Positions 41,349 to 49,287 of a stretch of 64,000 bases of DNA are shown piece by piece. The stretch is from Nocardioides okcheonensis (GTDB taxonomy: Bacteria; Actinomycetota; Actinomycetes; Propionibacteriales; Nocardioidaceae). Each line of letters begins with the position of its first letter. Position 1 is the first letter of the stretch. Below the pieces are notes generated by a model. That model was given only the letters and a program-made list of their open reading frames with translations, had not been told where the DNA came from and did no database searches. The stretch covers positions 620,001 to 684,000 of the forward strand of contig NZ_CP087710.1 of NCBI RefSeq assembly GCF_020991065.1. The letters run 5' to 3'. The translations under genes and the position numbers were made by a program.

Positions 41349-42170
41349 CTACTCGTCTTCCGCGTCGTTGTGCCAGCCAACTTCACGCATGTACTCCGCG
41401 ATTGCCGCGTCGTCGTACTCAACCGGCAGCAGTTCCGGATCCATGATGTCGGGCCCCTCGCCCAGAGGTTCGGAAAGCTCCACCAGCGCCAAGAGCCACT
41501 TCCGTGCAGCGTCCAGCATCGCCGGATCCTCAGTCCATAGGCCCATCTCAAGGCTCGACCGAGAACTCTGCGTGAAGTTCGCAGATCCGATCCACAACCG
41601 TCGTGGCCTGAATCCGTAGATGTCCTGGACGAAGCCAGACGGGTGCTCATCAGTCCACCACATGTCACCGAGCAGCAAGATCTTGGCGTGAACGATCGGC
41701 ACCAGCTGGTCTCCCGCCCTCCGGAATCCGAGCTCGCGTACGCCCGAGATCGTGTGCGTCGTCCAGTCCCCGGCGTACGGCCCAATAACGATCGGGTTGC
41801 CGTCAGCTTCGCGGACGGCGAGCTCCGACAGTTCCGGGTAGGCCGATTGCAACAACCCCACCTTCTCCGCAAGTTCCGTGAGCGCAGGCCACGTCGGTTT
41901 CCCGTGGGCCCTCTTGCCTTGCTTCGTCACTACGATGCAGGCGTTTGCCATGCGGCCAAGGACCTGCAGCAGCTCGGGGTCGTCCATCCACATCGCACAA
42001 CCCAGAACACCAGGTCCCCAGTTCCGATCCGTGCGACGCGTATCGGCGGCTCGTTGCAGCTCATCCACGAGGGTGCTCAACACATCCCTGCCGAAGAGTG
42101 CCTGTCCGGACGCGTGCCGCACCACGCGATCCAGTCCAGGTGGGAACGCAGCAAGGTTCTCGGTCACCAC
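41349..42170 (-). CDS. Phospholipase D-fold (HKD) nuclease-like protein
   Basis: This 273-residue protein has one HKD motif: H161 and K163 with D169 in VHAKILLLGD, followed by WIGSANFTQSSRSSLEMGL with the Ser-Asn-Glu set. A single HKD per chain means it should act as a dimer, as in Nuc-type and restriction-associated PLD nucleases. The N-terminal VLSTLVDELQRAADT helix and GAMWMDDPELL segment fit the first lobe. GTG at 42170 follows a weak GAGAGG. The nearby nuclease and TIR gene suggest a role in DNA conflict. Confidence 0.8.
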   Translation of the reverse strand: MVTENLAAFPPGLDRVVRHASGQALFGRDVLSTLVDELQRAADTRRTDRNWGPGVLGCAMWMDDPELLQVLGRMANACIVVTKQGKRAHGKPTWPALTELAEKVGLLQSAYPELSELAVREADGNPIVIGPYAGDWTTHTISGVRELGFRRAGDQLVPIVHAKILLLGDMWWTDEHPSGFVQDIYGFRPRRLWIGSANFTQSSRSSLEMGLWTEDPAMLDAARKWLLALVELSEPLGEGPDIMDPELLPVEYDDAAIAEYMREVGWHNDAEDE

Positions 42171-42387
42171 AGAAGGATGCCTCTCGCCATCCCGGATACC
42201 GCCTACGCCCCGGCGGGTTGTCGTATCGCTCTCCTCGGTCGAACATGAGGACGTGAGCCAAGCGCGCCCCGAGCCCGAGGACTACGAAGCCTGGCGTGCG
42301 CTCTAGGAGGTCCTCGAAGAGCGAGACCGCGAGTGGTGGGCAGACGATTCGTCCGACGACGACTGAACTCTCCGCCGGTATTTGGGC

Positions 42388-42669
42388 TCACATAGTTCGA
42401 CGGGCGTCGTGCTGACCGGTGTCGTAGCCGTCGAGTCCGCCCTCGAACCAACTGTGAGTCGCGAGCTGGAGCAGCACAGCTTCGACGCTCATGCCGGACG
42501 CCAGACTTGAGCGCGCGTCGTGAAGTAGCGCTGCGAGCATCAGGTTGTTCGGGCTCGGCCATGGCGGATTTGGCATTTCGGCGGTTCGCGGGGTCGGCCA
42601 CTCTCCGCGCTTCATGTCCTGTCCCCAGGTGTGAGTCTGCGCGGACTCCCAGGGGTCCTGATTCGTCAT
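42388..42669 (-). CDS. Small hypothetical protein
   Basis: This 93-residue protein has a polar N-terminus (MTNQDPWESAQTHTWG) and a helical end (NLMLAALLHDARSSLASGMS, AVLLQLATHSWFE). ATG at 42669 is chosen because the composition becomes protein-like there. It is divergent from the GNAT-like gene. No family is recognised. Confidence 0.55.
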   Translation of the reverse strand: MTNQDPWESAQTHTWGQDMKRGEWPTPRTAEMPNPPWPSPNNLMLAALLHDARSSLASGMSVEAVLLQLATHSWFEGGLDGYDTGQHDARRTM

Positions 42670-42721
42670 AGAGTCAGCGTCCCACCGCCTGATGTCGGCC
42701 GATGGCGCCACACTGCACGGC

Positions 42722-43264
42722 ATGGATGAACTGGAAATGGACCTCATCGACGTCACCCTCTGGATCTGCCGCCCGATCGACGGCGGCGTGGACGTCCTTC
42801 GACAGTTCTCCGCTGACGTGCAATACGAAGGCACCAGCCAAGGCGTGGACATCGGTCAAGTGCACGGCTGGATCGGGTGGTCGATCGCGGACGAGAACGT
42901 CGCTGATGCAGGTGATGCGATCTGTTACGACGCGATGCAGCTCGGCACAGCTGCACAAGAGATCATCGACGGTCACCTCGATACCTACATCGACTCGGCC
43001 CTGCTCATCGACCGCATGCACCTGCATCCCGAATGGCGCGGCAGGCGGATGAGCGGTCTCATCATCAGCCGCGTACTGGACCTTCTCAGGCTCACTCCGG
43101 GAGAGACCGCGGTTGTCCTTCACCCCGAGCCGCAGCAGCCCACCGGCGGACCGTACGTTGACGGTCCGGAACGCGACGACGCTATGTCACGACTCCACGC
43201 TGCGTACCGCGCAAGCGGCCTGACGCCCTGGCGCGACGGCCCGGTCTGGTGGCGGCCAATCTGA
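42722..43264 (+). CDS. GNAT-like acyltransferase-fold protein, uncertain
   Basis: This protein has about 180 residues. The segment IDRMHLHPEWRGRRMSGLII resembles the GNAT acetyl-CoA loop (R/Q-x-x-G-x-G/A) with its preceding beta strand, and ETAVVLHPEPQQ follows like strand 5. The N-terminal half (MDLIDVTLWICRPIDGGVDV) is unassigned. An ATG at 42692 would add 10 residues but would leave only 22 bases between divergent start codons. Its substrate is unknown. Confidence 0.6.
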   Translation: MDELEMDLIDVTLWICRPIDGGVDVLRQFSADVQYEGTSQGVDIGQVHGWIGWSIADENVADAGDAICYDAMQLGTAAQEIIDGHLDTYIDSALLIDRMHLHPEWRGRRMSGLIISRVLDLLRLTPGETAVVLHPEPQQPTGGPYVDGPERDDAMSRLHAAYRASGLTPWRDGPVWWRPI

Positions 43265-43363
43265 CCGTGCTCTTCACCCTGATGGCGCGTTTCTCCGCGT
43301 TCTGCTAGCAGGAATGCCCGTTACTCGCTTGAATGCCCCAAGACTGAGAAGTTGGGGGAAGCA

Positions 43364-44413
43364 ATGTCGGGGGTCGGCAACATCAAGCTGGGCGACACAA
43401 TGGTGCACGAGGTGCCTAGGGGGAGCAGTACGGCAAGTCCGGACCTGAGTGTCATTCTCTCTGCGGGTTTGACGCCACTAGACGCAGACACGGATCGCTT
43501 CATTCGCGACCAGATGCTCGCGCCATTTCTTCCCGACGGACGCGACATTGTTGCGGTCGAGGAAGTGGGTCCCGACGGAACGAGCGACCTAGAGCTGGTT
43601 CCGCGCCTGGTCAAGGAACTCATCGCGGACCCCACCAAGCTCCCCGACCACAGCCGCCAGATTGCCCAGCACCTGTTCGACAGCCAGGTTGGCGCCGCTC
43701 CTGCCGGCATCTTCCTCGCTTCAGTGGGCACTTGCGACGCCGGCGACTGCGTGATCGTCATGAAGGCTGAACATCAGGAGGGCGTTCGCATGCGCCATCA
43801 CGGCACGCCTGGCCACGTGTCGTTCGATGTCGAGCACATCTCAGAACTCATCGTTGGCAAGAACTCGAAGGTCTACAAGATCGCAATGCTGTGGTTGCGA
43901 CGAGACGACACCGTGGTCGGCAAGATGGTCGACAAGCAGAACGGCGCAGGGTGGGCGGACTACTTCCTACACAAGTTCCTCGGCATGCAGCTAACGTTCC
44001 AGTCCGAGATCCTGACACGCGACCTGCTGGAGAACGCCACTAAGCACATCAACTCGAGCTTCACCCCAGAGAAGCGGACGAGGTACACCCGGGCGTTGGT
44101 CGCGCTGCTAGAAGGGCCCGAGAAGGAGATCAGCGGCAGCCAGTTCCTGATCCGCTCGATCGACCCGGAGGACCGGGACGACTTTGCTGAGGCTCTTCCA
44201 CCCCAAGTCCTCGCGACCTTCCGCAAGGACGTCACGCTCGTCAAGAGCCGCATAGGCGGCCTGGTCTTCGATCTCCAAGGCGGGGCCGTGCAGGTGAAGG
44301 CGACGAGTGAGGCAGTCGCCAATGGGTTGGTGGAGGTCGACGAAGTCGAGGAACAGGTGGTCATCAAGGGCGTCCCAGAGAACATTGCCCCCTCCGGCCC
44401 GCCGAAGAGGTAG
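43364..44413 (+). CDS. Nucleoid-associated (NdpA/YejK-like) protein
   Basis: This 349-residue protein has the pattern of the 37-kDa nucleoid-associated family. It has an alpha/beta region with GIFLASVGTCDAGDCVIVMK, a middle domain (KMVDKQNGAGWADYFLHKFLGM), and an end resembling the family signature (GGLVFDLQGGAVQVK, VVIKGVPENI). Cellular homologues bind DNA. Here the gene is cargo on a conjugative element and lies 36 bases before a RelA/SpoT gene, so the two form a two-gene unit. ATG at 43364 follows GGGGGAA. The assignment is by motif memory and moderate. Confidence 0.6.
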   Translation: MSGVGNIKLGDTMVHEVPRGSSTASPDLSVILSAGLTPLDADTDRFIRDQMLAPFLPDGRDIVAVEEVGPDGTSDLELVPRLVKELIADPTKLPDHSRQIAQHLFDSQVGAAPAGIFLASVGTCDAGDCVIVMKAEHQEGVRMRHHGTPGHVSFDVEHISELIVGKNSKVYKIAMLWLRRDDTVVGKMVDKQNGAGWADYFLHKFLGMQLTFQSEILTRDLLENATKHINSSFTPEKRTRYTRALVALLEGPEKEISGSQFLIRSIDPEDRDDFAEALPPQVLATFRKDVTLVKSRIGGLVFDLQGGAVQVKATSEAVANGLVEVDEVEEQVVIKGVPENIAPSGPPKR

Positions 44414-44449
44414 TCGTGCGTGCGTTCGACGGAACCAATCGGGTACGGC

Positions 44450-45442
44450 ATGGGTGAGTCTCGTCCGGAGCAAGCAGATCCTGCGGCCATGTACCGGGCC
44501 GCCGAGCCCCACCTTCACGCCGCTCTTGAGCACTATCGAGACGCTGTCGAGAATCTGTTGCGCGGGCGAGTACCCGAGCACTACGTGATTGGTCGGGTGA
44601 AGACAGCTCGAAGCCTCATTCGGAAGCTTCGGTCGATCCCGAATGACCCACGCTCGTGGGAGTCAATCACCGACAAGGTCGGCATCCGGGTCATCTGTAC
44701 GACCAAGGTCGACTGCGCGACTGCTACGAGCCTCATCCGGGAGGGGCCATGGGTCGTCCAAAAGTTCGAACGAATGAAGGGCAAGGGCCACGACCGGCTG
44801 TTCTACCCCGGCATCCACCTCGACATCGAGGACTCGACGATGGTGGACCACGCTGGCCTGCCCATCGGATGCGAGGTTCAGATCCGAACGCGTGCGCAAG
44901 ATGCGTGGGCGGTTGCATCTCACAAACTCACCTACAAGGGCGCTATCACTCCGCCCAAGAAGATGCGGCGACTGGTTGACCGCCTCACGATCTTCGTCGA
45001 GGTCTTCGATGACGAGATTCACCGACTATTCAAGAAGCGCGCAAAGCTTCCTCTGTATGCGGAGGCGGTTTTCCTCGACCACGTTGAGGACGTATACGAA
45101 GAGGTCTCGGGCGAGCCGGCCGAAGGCGTAAAGGACCTGTCGCTCATCGCCATCCTGATGAACTCCTACGACGACATCGACAAGCCGAACGCCGCCGCCC
45201 TCGTTCGCGCGCATTGGGAGTCCCACCCGGAACTCGCAGAACTCGTCCGCGATCATGGGATCAGGTCCGACAGCTACCACGATCCGAGCCACTGGCTGTT
45301 CACCCAGCCCGAGGTGCTCGTAGTGCTGGAGCGCTTGGCGAACAAGCGTTACATGCTTCTAAACGCCGTGCAGAATACCGATCTCGAAGACATTGTTCGA
45401 TCGACAGCGATCGCGGCCGGGCAACCACTGCCCAGCGACTGA
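44450..45442 (+). CDS. RelA/SpoT-domain nucleotidyltransferase
   Basis: This 330-residue protein has a (p)ppGpp synthetase-like domain (about 30-210): RVKTARSLIRKLRSI, DKVGIRVICTT, FYPGIHLDI in place of the usual GYRSIH, and CEVQIRTRAQDAWAVASHK with the catalytic Glu. There is no HD hydrolase or TGS domain. A C-terminal extension of about 120 residues (SLIAILMNSYDDIDK, LLNAVQNTDLEDIV) is unassigned. Such stand-alone synthetases make (p)ppGpp or are toxSAS toxins that pyrophosphorylate tRNA. The upstream NdpA-like protein could be partner, sensor or antitoxin. ATG at 44450 fits best. GTG at 44420 is possible. Confidence 0.82.
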   Translation: MGESRPEQADPAAMYRAAEPHLHAALEHYRDAVENLLRGRVPEHYVIGRVKTARSLIRKLRSIPNDPRSWESITDKVGIRVICTTKVDCATATSLIREGPWVVQKFERMKGKGHDRLFYPGIHLDIEDSTMVDHAGLPIGCEVQIRTRAQDAWAVASHKLTYKGAITPPKKMRRLVDRLTIFVEVFDDEIHRLFKKRAKLPLYAEAVFLDHVEDVYEEVSGEPAEGVKDLSLIAILMNSYDDIDKPNAAALVRAHWESHPELAELVRDHGIRSDSYHDPSHWLFTQPEVLVVLERLANKRYMLLNAVQNTDLEDIVRSTAIAAGQPLPSD

Positions 45443-45452
45443 AACAAGCTGA

Positions 45453-45908
45453 TTAAGTCACTGCCGAAGCGAGTACCTCGGCAACAATGTCGCGAGGCAA
45501 GGCGGCGAGATATCCGGCAACTCGTCGAAGGGTCGACCGGTCGTCGTCATCCGAGGTATTGGCCTCAGCTTGCCGGAACGCTTCGATCAACCTATCCACC
45601 GGCTCTTGCTGGCTGGGCCAGATCCCGACGGTGCGCCGGCCGCGCTCCAAGAGGTCCACCCCCCACACGGTTGCCTGGCCGTTTGCGCGTGTTGGTCCTC
45701 GACGCACCCCGATGTAGCGGGACTCTTCGAGCCAGCGCAAGGCAGCGTCGACTCCGGCGGCGTCCGTATCGGCCACCTGCGCCATGCGGAAGGTGGCCGC
45801 GTTGATGACCTCACCGCTGGCGGCGGCTTGGCGCGCGACTTCCCTCAGCACGGGCAGGTCGCGGCGGTACCACTGATCCTCAATCGGCATGTCGTCATCA
45901 CTCATCAT
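45453..45908 (-). CDS. Small winged-helix-like protein
   Basis: This 151-residue protein has a two-part layout. The N-terminal half suggests a winged helix (LPVLREVARQAAASGEVINA, ALRWLEESRYIGVRR, TVWGVDLLERGRRTVG). The C-terminal half is helical (LIEAFRQAEANTSD, VAGYLAALPRDIVAEVL). AAGGA precedes the ATG pair at 45905-45908. It is convergent with the RelA/SpoT gene, with 10 bases between stops. Possibly a regulator. No family is named. Confidence 0.7.
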   Translation of the reverse strand: MMSDDDMPIEDQWYRRDLPVLREVARQAAASGEVINAATFRMAQVADTDAAGVDAALRWLEESRYIGVRRGPTRANGQATVWGVDLLERGRRTVGIWPSQQEPVDRLIEAFRQAEANTSDDDDRSTLRRVAGYLAALPRDIVAEVLASAVT

Positions 45909-46210
45909 CTGTCCTTCATCCAGGGCTCATCACGACTAGCTCTCACCCTTGCAGTCTCGTCTGCTTCCGTCCGCTCTTCACGTAGTCACGAAGAGACGTG
46001 TCGGACGACGTGCGGGCGCCGACCTTTTCGACACACCTTCTGCAAACAATTCGACTCTGCACGCTGCGAGCCGCCACGTGGGGGCGTTAGACGTGGTGGT
46101 GAGAATCAGCCAGCTGTCCTGCAATGGGACACCAGGCGAGGATTCCCACGACCCTAGGTTCATTTCCGCCGCCGAAGGCTGATGTCGGTGGCGCCTGCAA
46201 CGATCCGATC
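45909..46210. other. Intergenic region, no gene seen
   Basis: This 300-base spacer separates divergent genes and should hold the promoter of the small winged-helix-like gene. No frame with coding character or clear regulatory repeat was found. Confidence 0.4.
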
Positions 46211-46411
46211 GTGGACTTCCTCGACGCCGTTGACTACGGCCTTCTCTTGCCTCGGCGAGTAACGAAACTTCTCGCAGTCGGTCTCATGGTTGGTATCGCA
46301 TTCGTGCCGCCGGCGCAGCGGTGGTGGCTCGAGCAGATCGACTCTCACGCCGAGCACGTGACTTGCGAGTTCGTCGAGGGACTAGGTTCCAACGGCGCGA
46401 GCGCTGAATGA
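46211..46411 (+). CDS. Possible small single-pass membrane protein
   Basis: This 66-residue frame starts with GTG (VDFLDAVDYGLLLPRRV) and has one hydrophobic helix (TKLLAVGLMVGIAFVPP) and an acidic tail (HAEHVTCEFVEGL). The layout is like that of small membrane effectors in defence islands. There is no good ribosome binding site, so it is uncertain. Confidence 0.45.
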   Translation: MDFLDAVDYGLLLPRRVTKLLAVGLMVGIAFVPPAQRWWLEQIDSHAEHVTCEFVEGLGSNGASAE

Positions 46412-46478
46412 CGTCTGGAACTCGCTAGTGGCCAGTCCCCGAAGCCAATTCCAGACCGCATAGCAGAGGAATGCCACC

Positions 46479-46949
46479 ATGAACGACGCTCTCTGGGCAC
46501 TTATCGGCGTGCTCGCAGGCACTCTTCTGGCTGGAGCTATGTCGCTCCTGGGCGTGAGCCTCACCATCCGCCACTCGGACCAATCAGCTGAGCGCATCCG
46601 CAGGGAAGGCCATCGCTTGTATGTGCGGGAGCAACGTCGTGAGGCGTATGGCAACTTCATTGCCGCCGTGCTAGATGCTGAGAAGAGAGCGGGGTTGAAG
46701 GACGAAGATGGCGAACCTGTTCCCATGACCGCCGCTGAGGTCCAGAACGCCCAGTCAAGAGTTGTGGACGCCCAGAGCTTCATGGTGATGTTCGCCAGCG
46801 GGCCTGCCGTACGTGCGTCGAATCAGGCGATGGGCGAGGTCATCGGCCTCCTGCACGGCGTGAGCGGGCCGTCTGGACGGCGTGACGGACTCAGCCAACT
46901 CGTGGCAGTTGCTCGAGACGAGTTCAGAGCCGATGTTGTGGACGACTAG
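46479..46949 (+). CDS. Membrane-anchored helical protein
   Basis: This 156-residue protein has an N-terminal membrane helix (LWALIGVLAGTLLAGAMSLLG) followed by a long charged helix (SAERIRREGHRLYVREQRRE) and further helices. AGAGGA precedes the ATG. The architecture recurs in actinobacterial hypothetical proteins, but the role is unknown. A stem-loop follows its stop codon. Confidence 0.7.
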   Translation: MNDALWALIGVLAGTLLAGAMSLLGVSLTIRHSDQSAERIRREGHRLYVREQRREAYGNFIAAVLDAEKRAGLKDEDGEPVPMTAAEVQNAQSRVVDAQSFMVMFASGPAVRASNQAMGEVIGLLHGVSGPSGRRDGLSQLVAVARDEFRADVVDD

Positions 46950-46954
46950 TGATT

Positions 46955-46988
46955 GCCTTTGGAGCCGCGCGTGGCGTCAACCAAAGGC
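46955..46988. terminator. Bidirectional terminator-like hairpin
   Basis: A perfect 8-bp stem GCCTTTGG with CCAAAGGC and an 18-base loop lies 5 bases after the stop at 46949. It sits between convergent genes and would serve both. There is no strong T-tract, as is common in actinobacteria. Confidence 0.55.
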
Positions 46989-47103
46989 GGGTCCTTCCGT
47001 CGCGATCGAGGTTGAACTCCTGCGCGTGGTCGCCAGAGGTGAGGGCGACAACGAACTCCCCCGCGATCGGGTCCCACTCCCCGTGGTCAGCGGACCCTTC
47101 GCG

Positions 47104-48135
47104 CTAGCGTCTTGGGTTTGAACGCTGGGTGGTGTCGGTCGCGCGGGGAGGGTCGCGACGCGGATCATGCGCCGACCTCGCGTTGAGCGATTCGTCGACT
47201 TCGTTGCTCGCTTGTCGCATCTGCTCGTCAAGGCGCTCCCACTCGCGAGGATGGAGCCCGTGCTCGAGCATCGATGCGACGATGGCAGCCATGGAGTAGG
47301 GCGGCCCCGGTGGTATCTGGTCGAGGGCGCACCAGGCGCGGGCGCCGTCTCCGCGGAGCCAGCTGCTGAAGGCAAGCATCGTGGCCGGTGCAGTGCGGGC
47401 TTCGTCCGGGGCGCGGCGGGTGAGGTCGGTCCATAAGGCGACGTGCGAGGCGGCGTTCTCGCGGGTCATGTCGGCCCAGAGCGCGTCGCGAGTGTCGATC
47501 GTCTCGAGCGACACCAGCGTCCGGGCGGCGTCGCGGTCTGTGAGCCGGTTGCCGTCTGCGTGGAACTGCTGGAGCCGCGCTTGGGCCCAGGCGCGCTCGA
47601 CTCGGGGTGGGCTCGAGGTCACTCTGGCGCGGACGACATCGAGAGCTCGCGCGACACCTGTTCGGTCTCCGACTAGGGACGCGGCCAGTGCCGCTCTGCT
47701 GACCGCCGGCTCCGCCGCACCTGCGAGGACCATCTCGGCAGCGACTCGCGTTACCGTCCGGGTGTCGATGACGCCCGCCTTGACGGTGTCGAGGTCACGC
47801 CAGCGGTCGTCGTGGGTCTGGAGCCTCGGGTATGTGGTCACGCCGATGGTGTCAAGGCGGTTGGCCAAGTGGTGGCTGGCGCGTTCGGCCGCTTCGTTGT
47901 CCGCGGTGAAGCAGATGATGCCCGCGCGGGCGGTTCCTCGCACGTGTCGATTCAGGCCTTCGTGGACTGCTTCCCACACGTCCTCCCGCTGGCCGGGGTT
48001 GGTAGGGAGGTCGACTCGGAGGGCCGGAAGATCCGGTCCGAAAGGGACCACGACTAGAGACTCGGCGGGCTGGAAGCCGAGCATGTGCGGCACAGCTGCA
48101 AGGAGGTCTTCTGGAGACCGCACGACGAGTCTCAT
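47104..48135 (-). CDS. DUF4192 domain protein
   Basis: This 343-residue protein starts with the diagnostic DUF4192 segment (SPEDLLAAVPHMLGFQPAESLVVV). It continues with GIICFTADNEAAERASHHL and ends with SSWLRGDGARAWCALDQIP. DUF4192 proteins are widespread in actinobacteria and on their conjugative elements, with unknown function. The ATG has no clear ribosome binding site. It lies downstream of the transfer block and in the same direction. Confidence 0.88.
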   Translation of the reverse strand: MRLVVRSPEDLLAAVPHMLGFQPAESLVVVPFGPDLPALRVDLPTNPGQREDVWEAVHEGLNRHVRGTARAGIICFTADNEAAERASHHLANRLDTIGVTTYPRLQTHDDRWRDLDTVKAGVIDTRTVTRVAAEMVLAGAAEPAVSRAALAASLVGDRTGVARALDVVRARVTSSPPRVERAWAQARLQQFHADGNRLTDRDAARTLVSLETIDTRDALWADMTRENAASHVALWTDLTRRAPDEARTAPATMLAFSSWLRGDGARAWCALDQIPPGPPYSMAAIVASMLEHGLHPREWERLDEQMRQASNEVDESLNARSAHDPRRDPPRATDTTQRSNPRR

Positions 48136-48600
48136 CGCACCCAGCGCGCCAACGTCGGACCCGACGCCGCGAGCCCGCCTTTCGGCTGGTTCGGGACGGA
48201 TCCGAGACTATCGAGCGGACGTCGAACGGGATCGTCCTGGGCGACGTGTCGCCCGGGCTGCCGTGTGTGCGCCCGCGTAACTCCTGCGGGCGTTCCGGAG
48301 CTGCGCAGCGCCGGCGGAGCGAATGCCGATGGGTGTCGCTTGGAGGCGTGGCTACTGGCTTGTCTTGCTGCAGAGTGGTGCATGACGGTTCCTTCGACGG
48401 GTGCTGTCTGGCGGTCGAGGTGTGTGCACTCCCCTAGGTCGCCCGACGGCGCTGCAGCGATCAATCCGGACACGCTGCGACGAGCTGCGTTGCCCTTTGG
48501 TGAGCGCGAGACAGGTGCACTCGCGCGACGTGGCACGCGCAGCGAGTGCTCACATGGTGGTGCTGATCCGACCCGGCGTGGTGAATGGCGCCGGTCTGGC
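48136..48600. other. Intergenic region, no convincing gene
   Basis: A long minus-strand frame (48132-48752) runs through but is rich in Ser, Arg and His without structure, and it overlaps a better gene. The spacer probably holds the promoter of the DUF4192 gene. Confidence 0.4.
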
Positions 48601-49287
48601 TCATTGGTGTGGCCCCTTGCGTGTTCGGGTCCGAGGGGTGCCGCGCGGTGGTTCGCTGAGCACCTCACCGGTCTCGAGGTCGACCAGTCCGAGGTGCGGT
48701 GGCGCAAGGGGGTGTCCGCCGCGGTGGCGGCGTTGCAGGTCGTCGACATCACCGGCGAAGAGGAGCTGGCGACGCTGCGTCCAGGCTGCGTCCGTGTGGT
48801 CGCTGTGGCTTGGGCGTCCTGGCCATGGTGAGTGTCCGTCGTCGCACTGACCGTTCAGGCGACTTCTCATCCGGTCGACGAAGGCGGGGAGGCAGTACCG
48901 GTGCCACTCCTCGAGGGCATCGCTGGTCTTCGCCAGGCCGGAGCGTCGACGTTGGTCGGCGACGACGGCGATCTCGTGCACCAGATGGGGGTGTTCGGGC
49001 CAGCACGGTGGCACGAGGGTGCCGGTGTCCCAGGTGTACTCGTGGTTGAGCCAGATCACGACCCGGTCGAGCCAGTGCCACAGCTCGCGGCGCAGGGCGG
49101 GTTCGGAGCAGCTGTCGGGGTCCCAGGGCCGCGGCAGCAGCGTGTGCGGTCCGAGTGCCTGCTGCTCCTCAGGGGTTCCGTTGGCGGCGACGTTGATCTC
49201 CCGGTAGGCGAGACGTACCAGCACGCCTGGCTGCGGGAAGGGCAGCACGATGGGGGCCGCACGGCCAGGCTCGGGATGGACGCTCAC
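48601..49287 (-). CDS. Conjugative-element conserved hypothetical protein
   Basis: This 228-residue protein contains PRPWDPDSCSEPALRRELWH, WLNHEYTWDTGTLVPPCWPE and LVHEIAVVADQRRRSGLA. Proteins like this appear beside the coupling-protein gene in actinobacterial conjugative elements. The GTG start overlaps the coupling-protein stop, so the two are coupled. The function is unknown. Confidence 0.75.
   Translation of the reverse strand: MSVHPEPGRAAPIVLPFPQPGVLVRLAYREINVAANGTPEEQQALGPHTLLPRPWDPDSCSEPALRRELWHWLDRVVIWLNHEYTWDTGTLVPPCWPEHPHLVHEIAVVADQRRRSGLAKTSDALEEWHRYCLPAFVDRMRSRLNGQCDDGHSPWPGRPSHSDHTDAAWTQRRQLLFAGDVDDLQRRHRGGHPLAPPHLGLVDLETGEVLSEPPRGTPRTRTRKGPHQ

Noticed and set aside
13568..42306. 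Idea that TAG is recoded as an amino acid, since three good frames (transposase, decarboxylase-like, small acidic protein) each contain one
   Set aside because: The transposase and decarboxylase-like genes are also frameshifted or truncated, intact genes end normally, and no suppressor tRNA is seen. Simple decay is enough.
48132..48752. 206-residue minus-strand frame upstream of the DUF4192 gene
   Set aside because: Overlaps a better gene, low-quality composition, no ribosome binding site.
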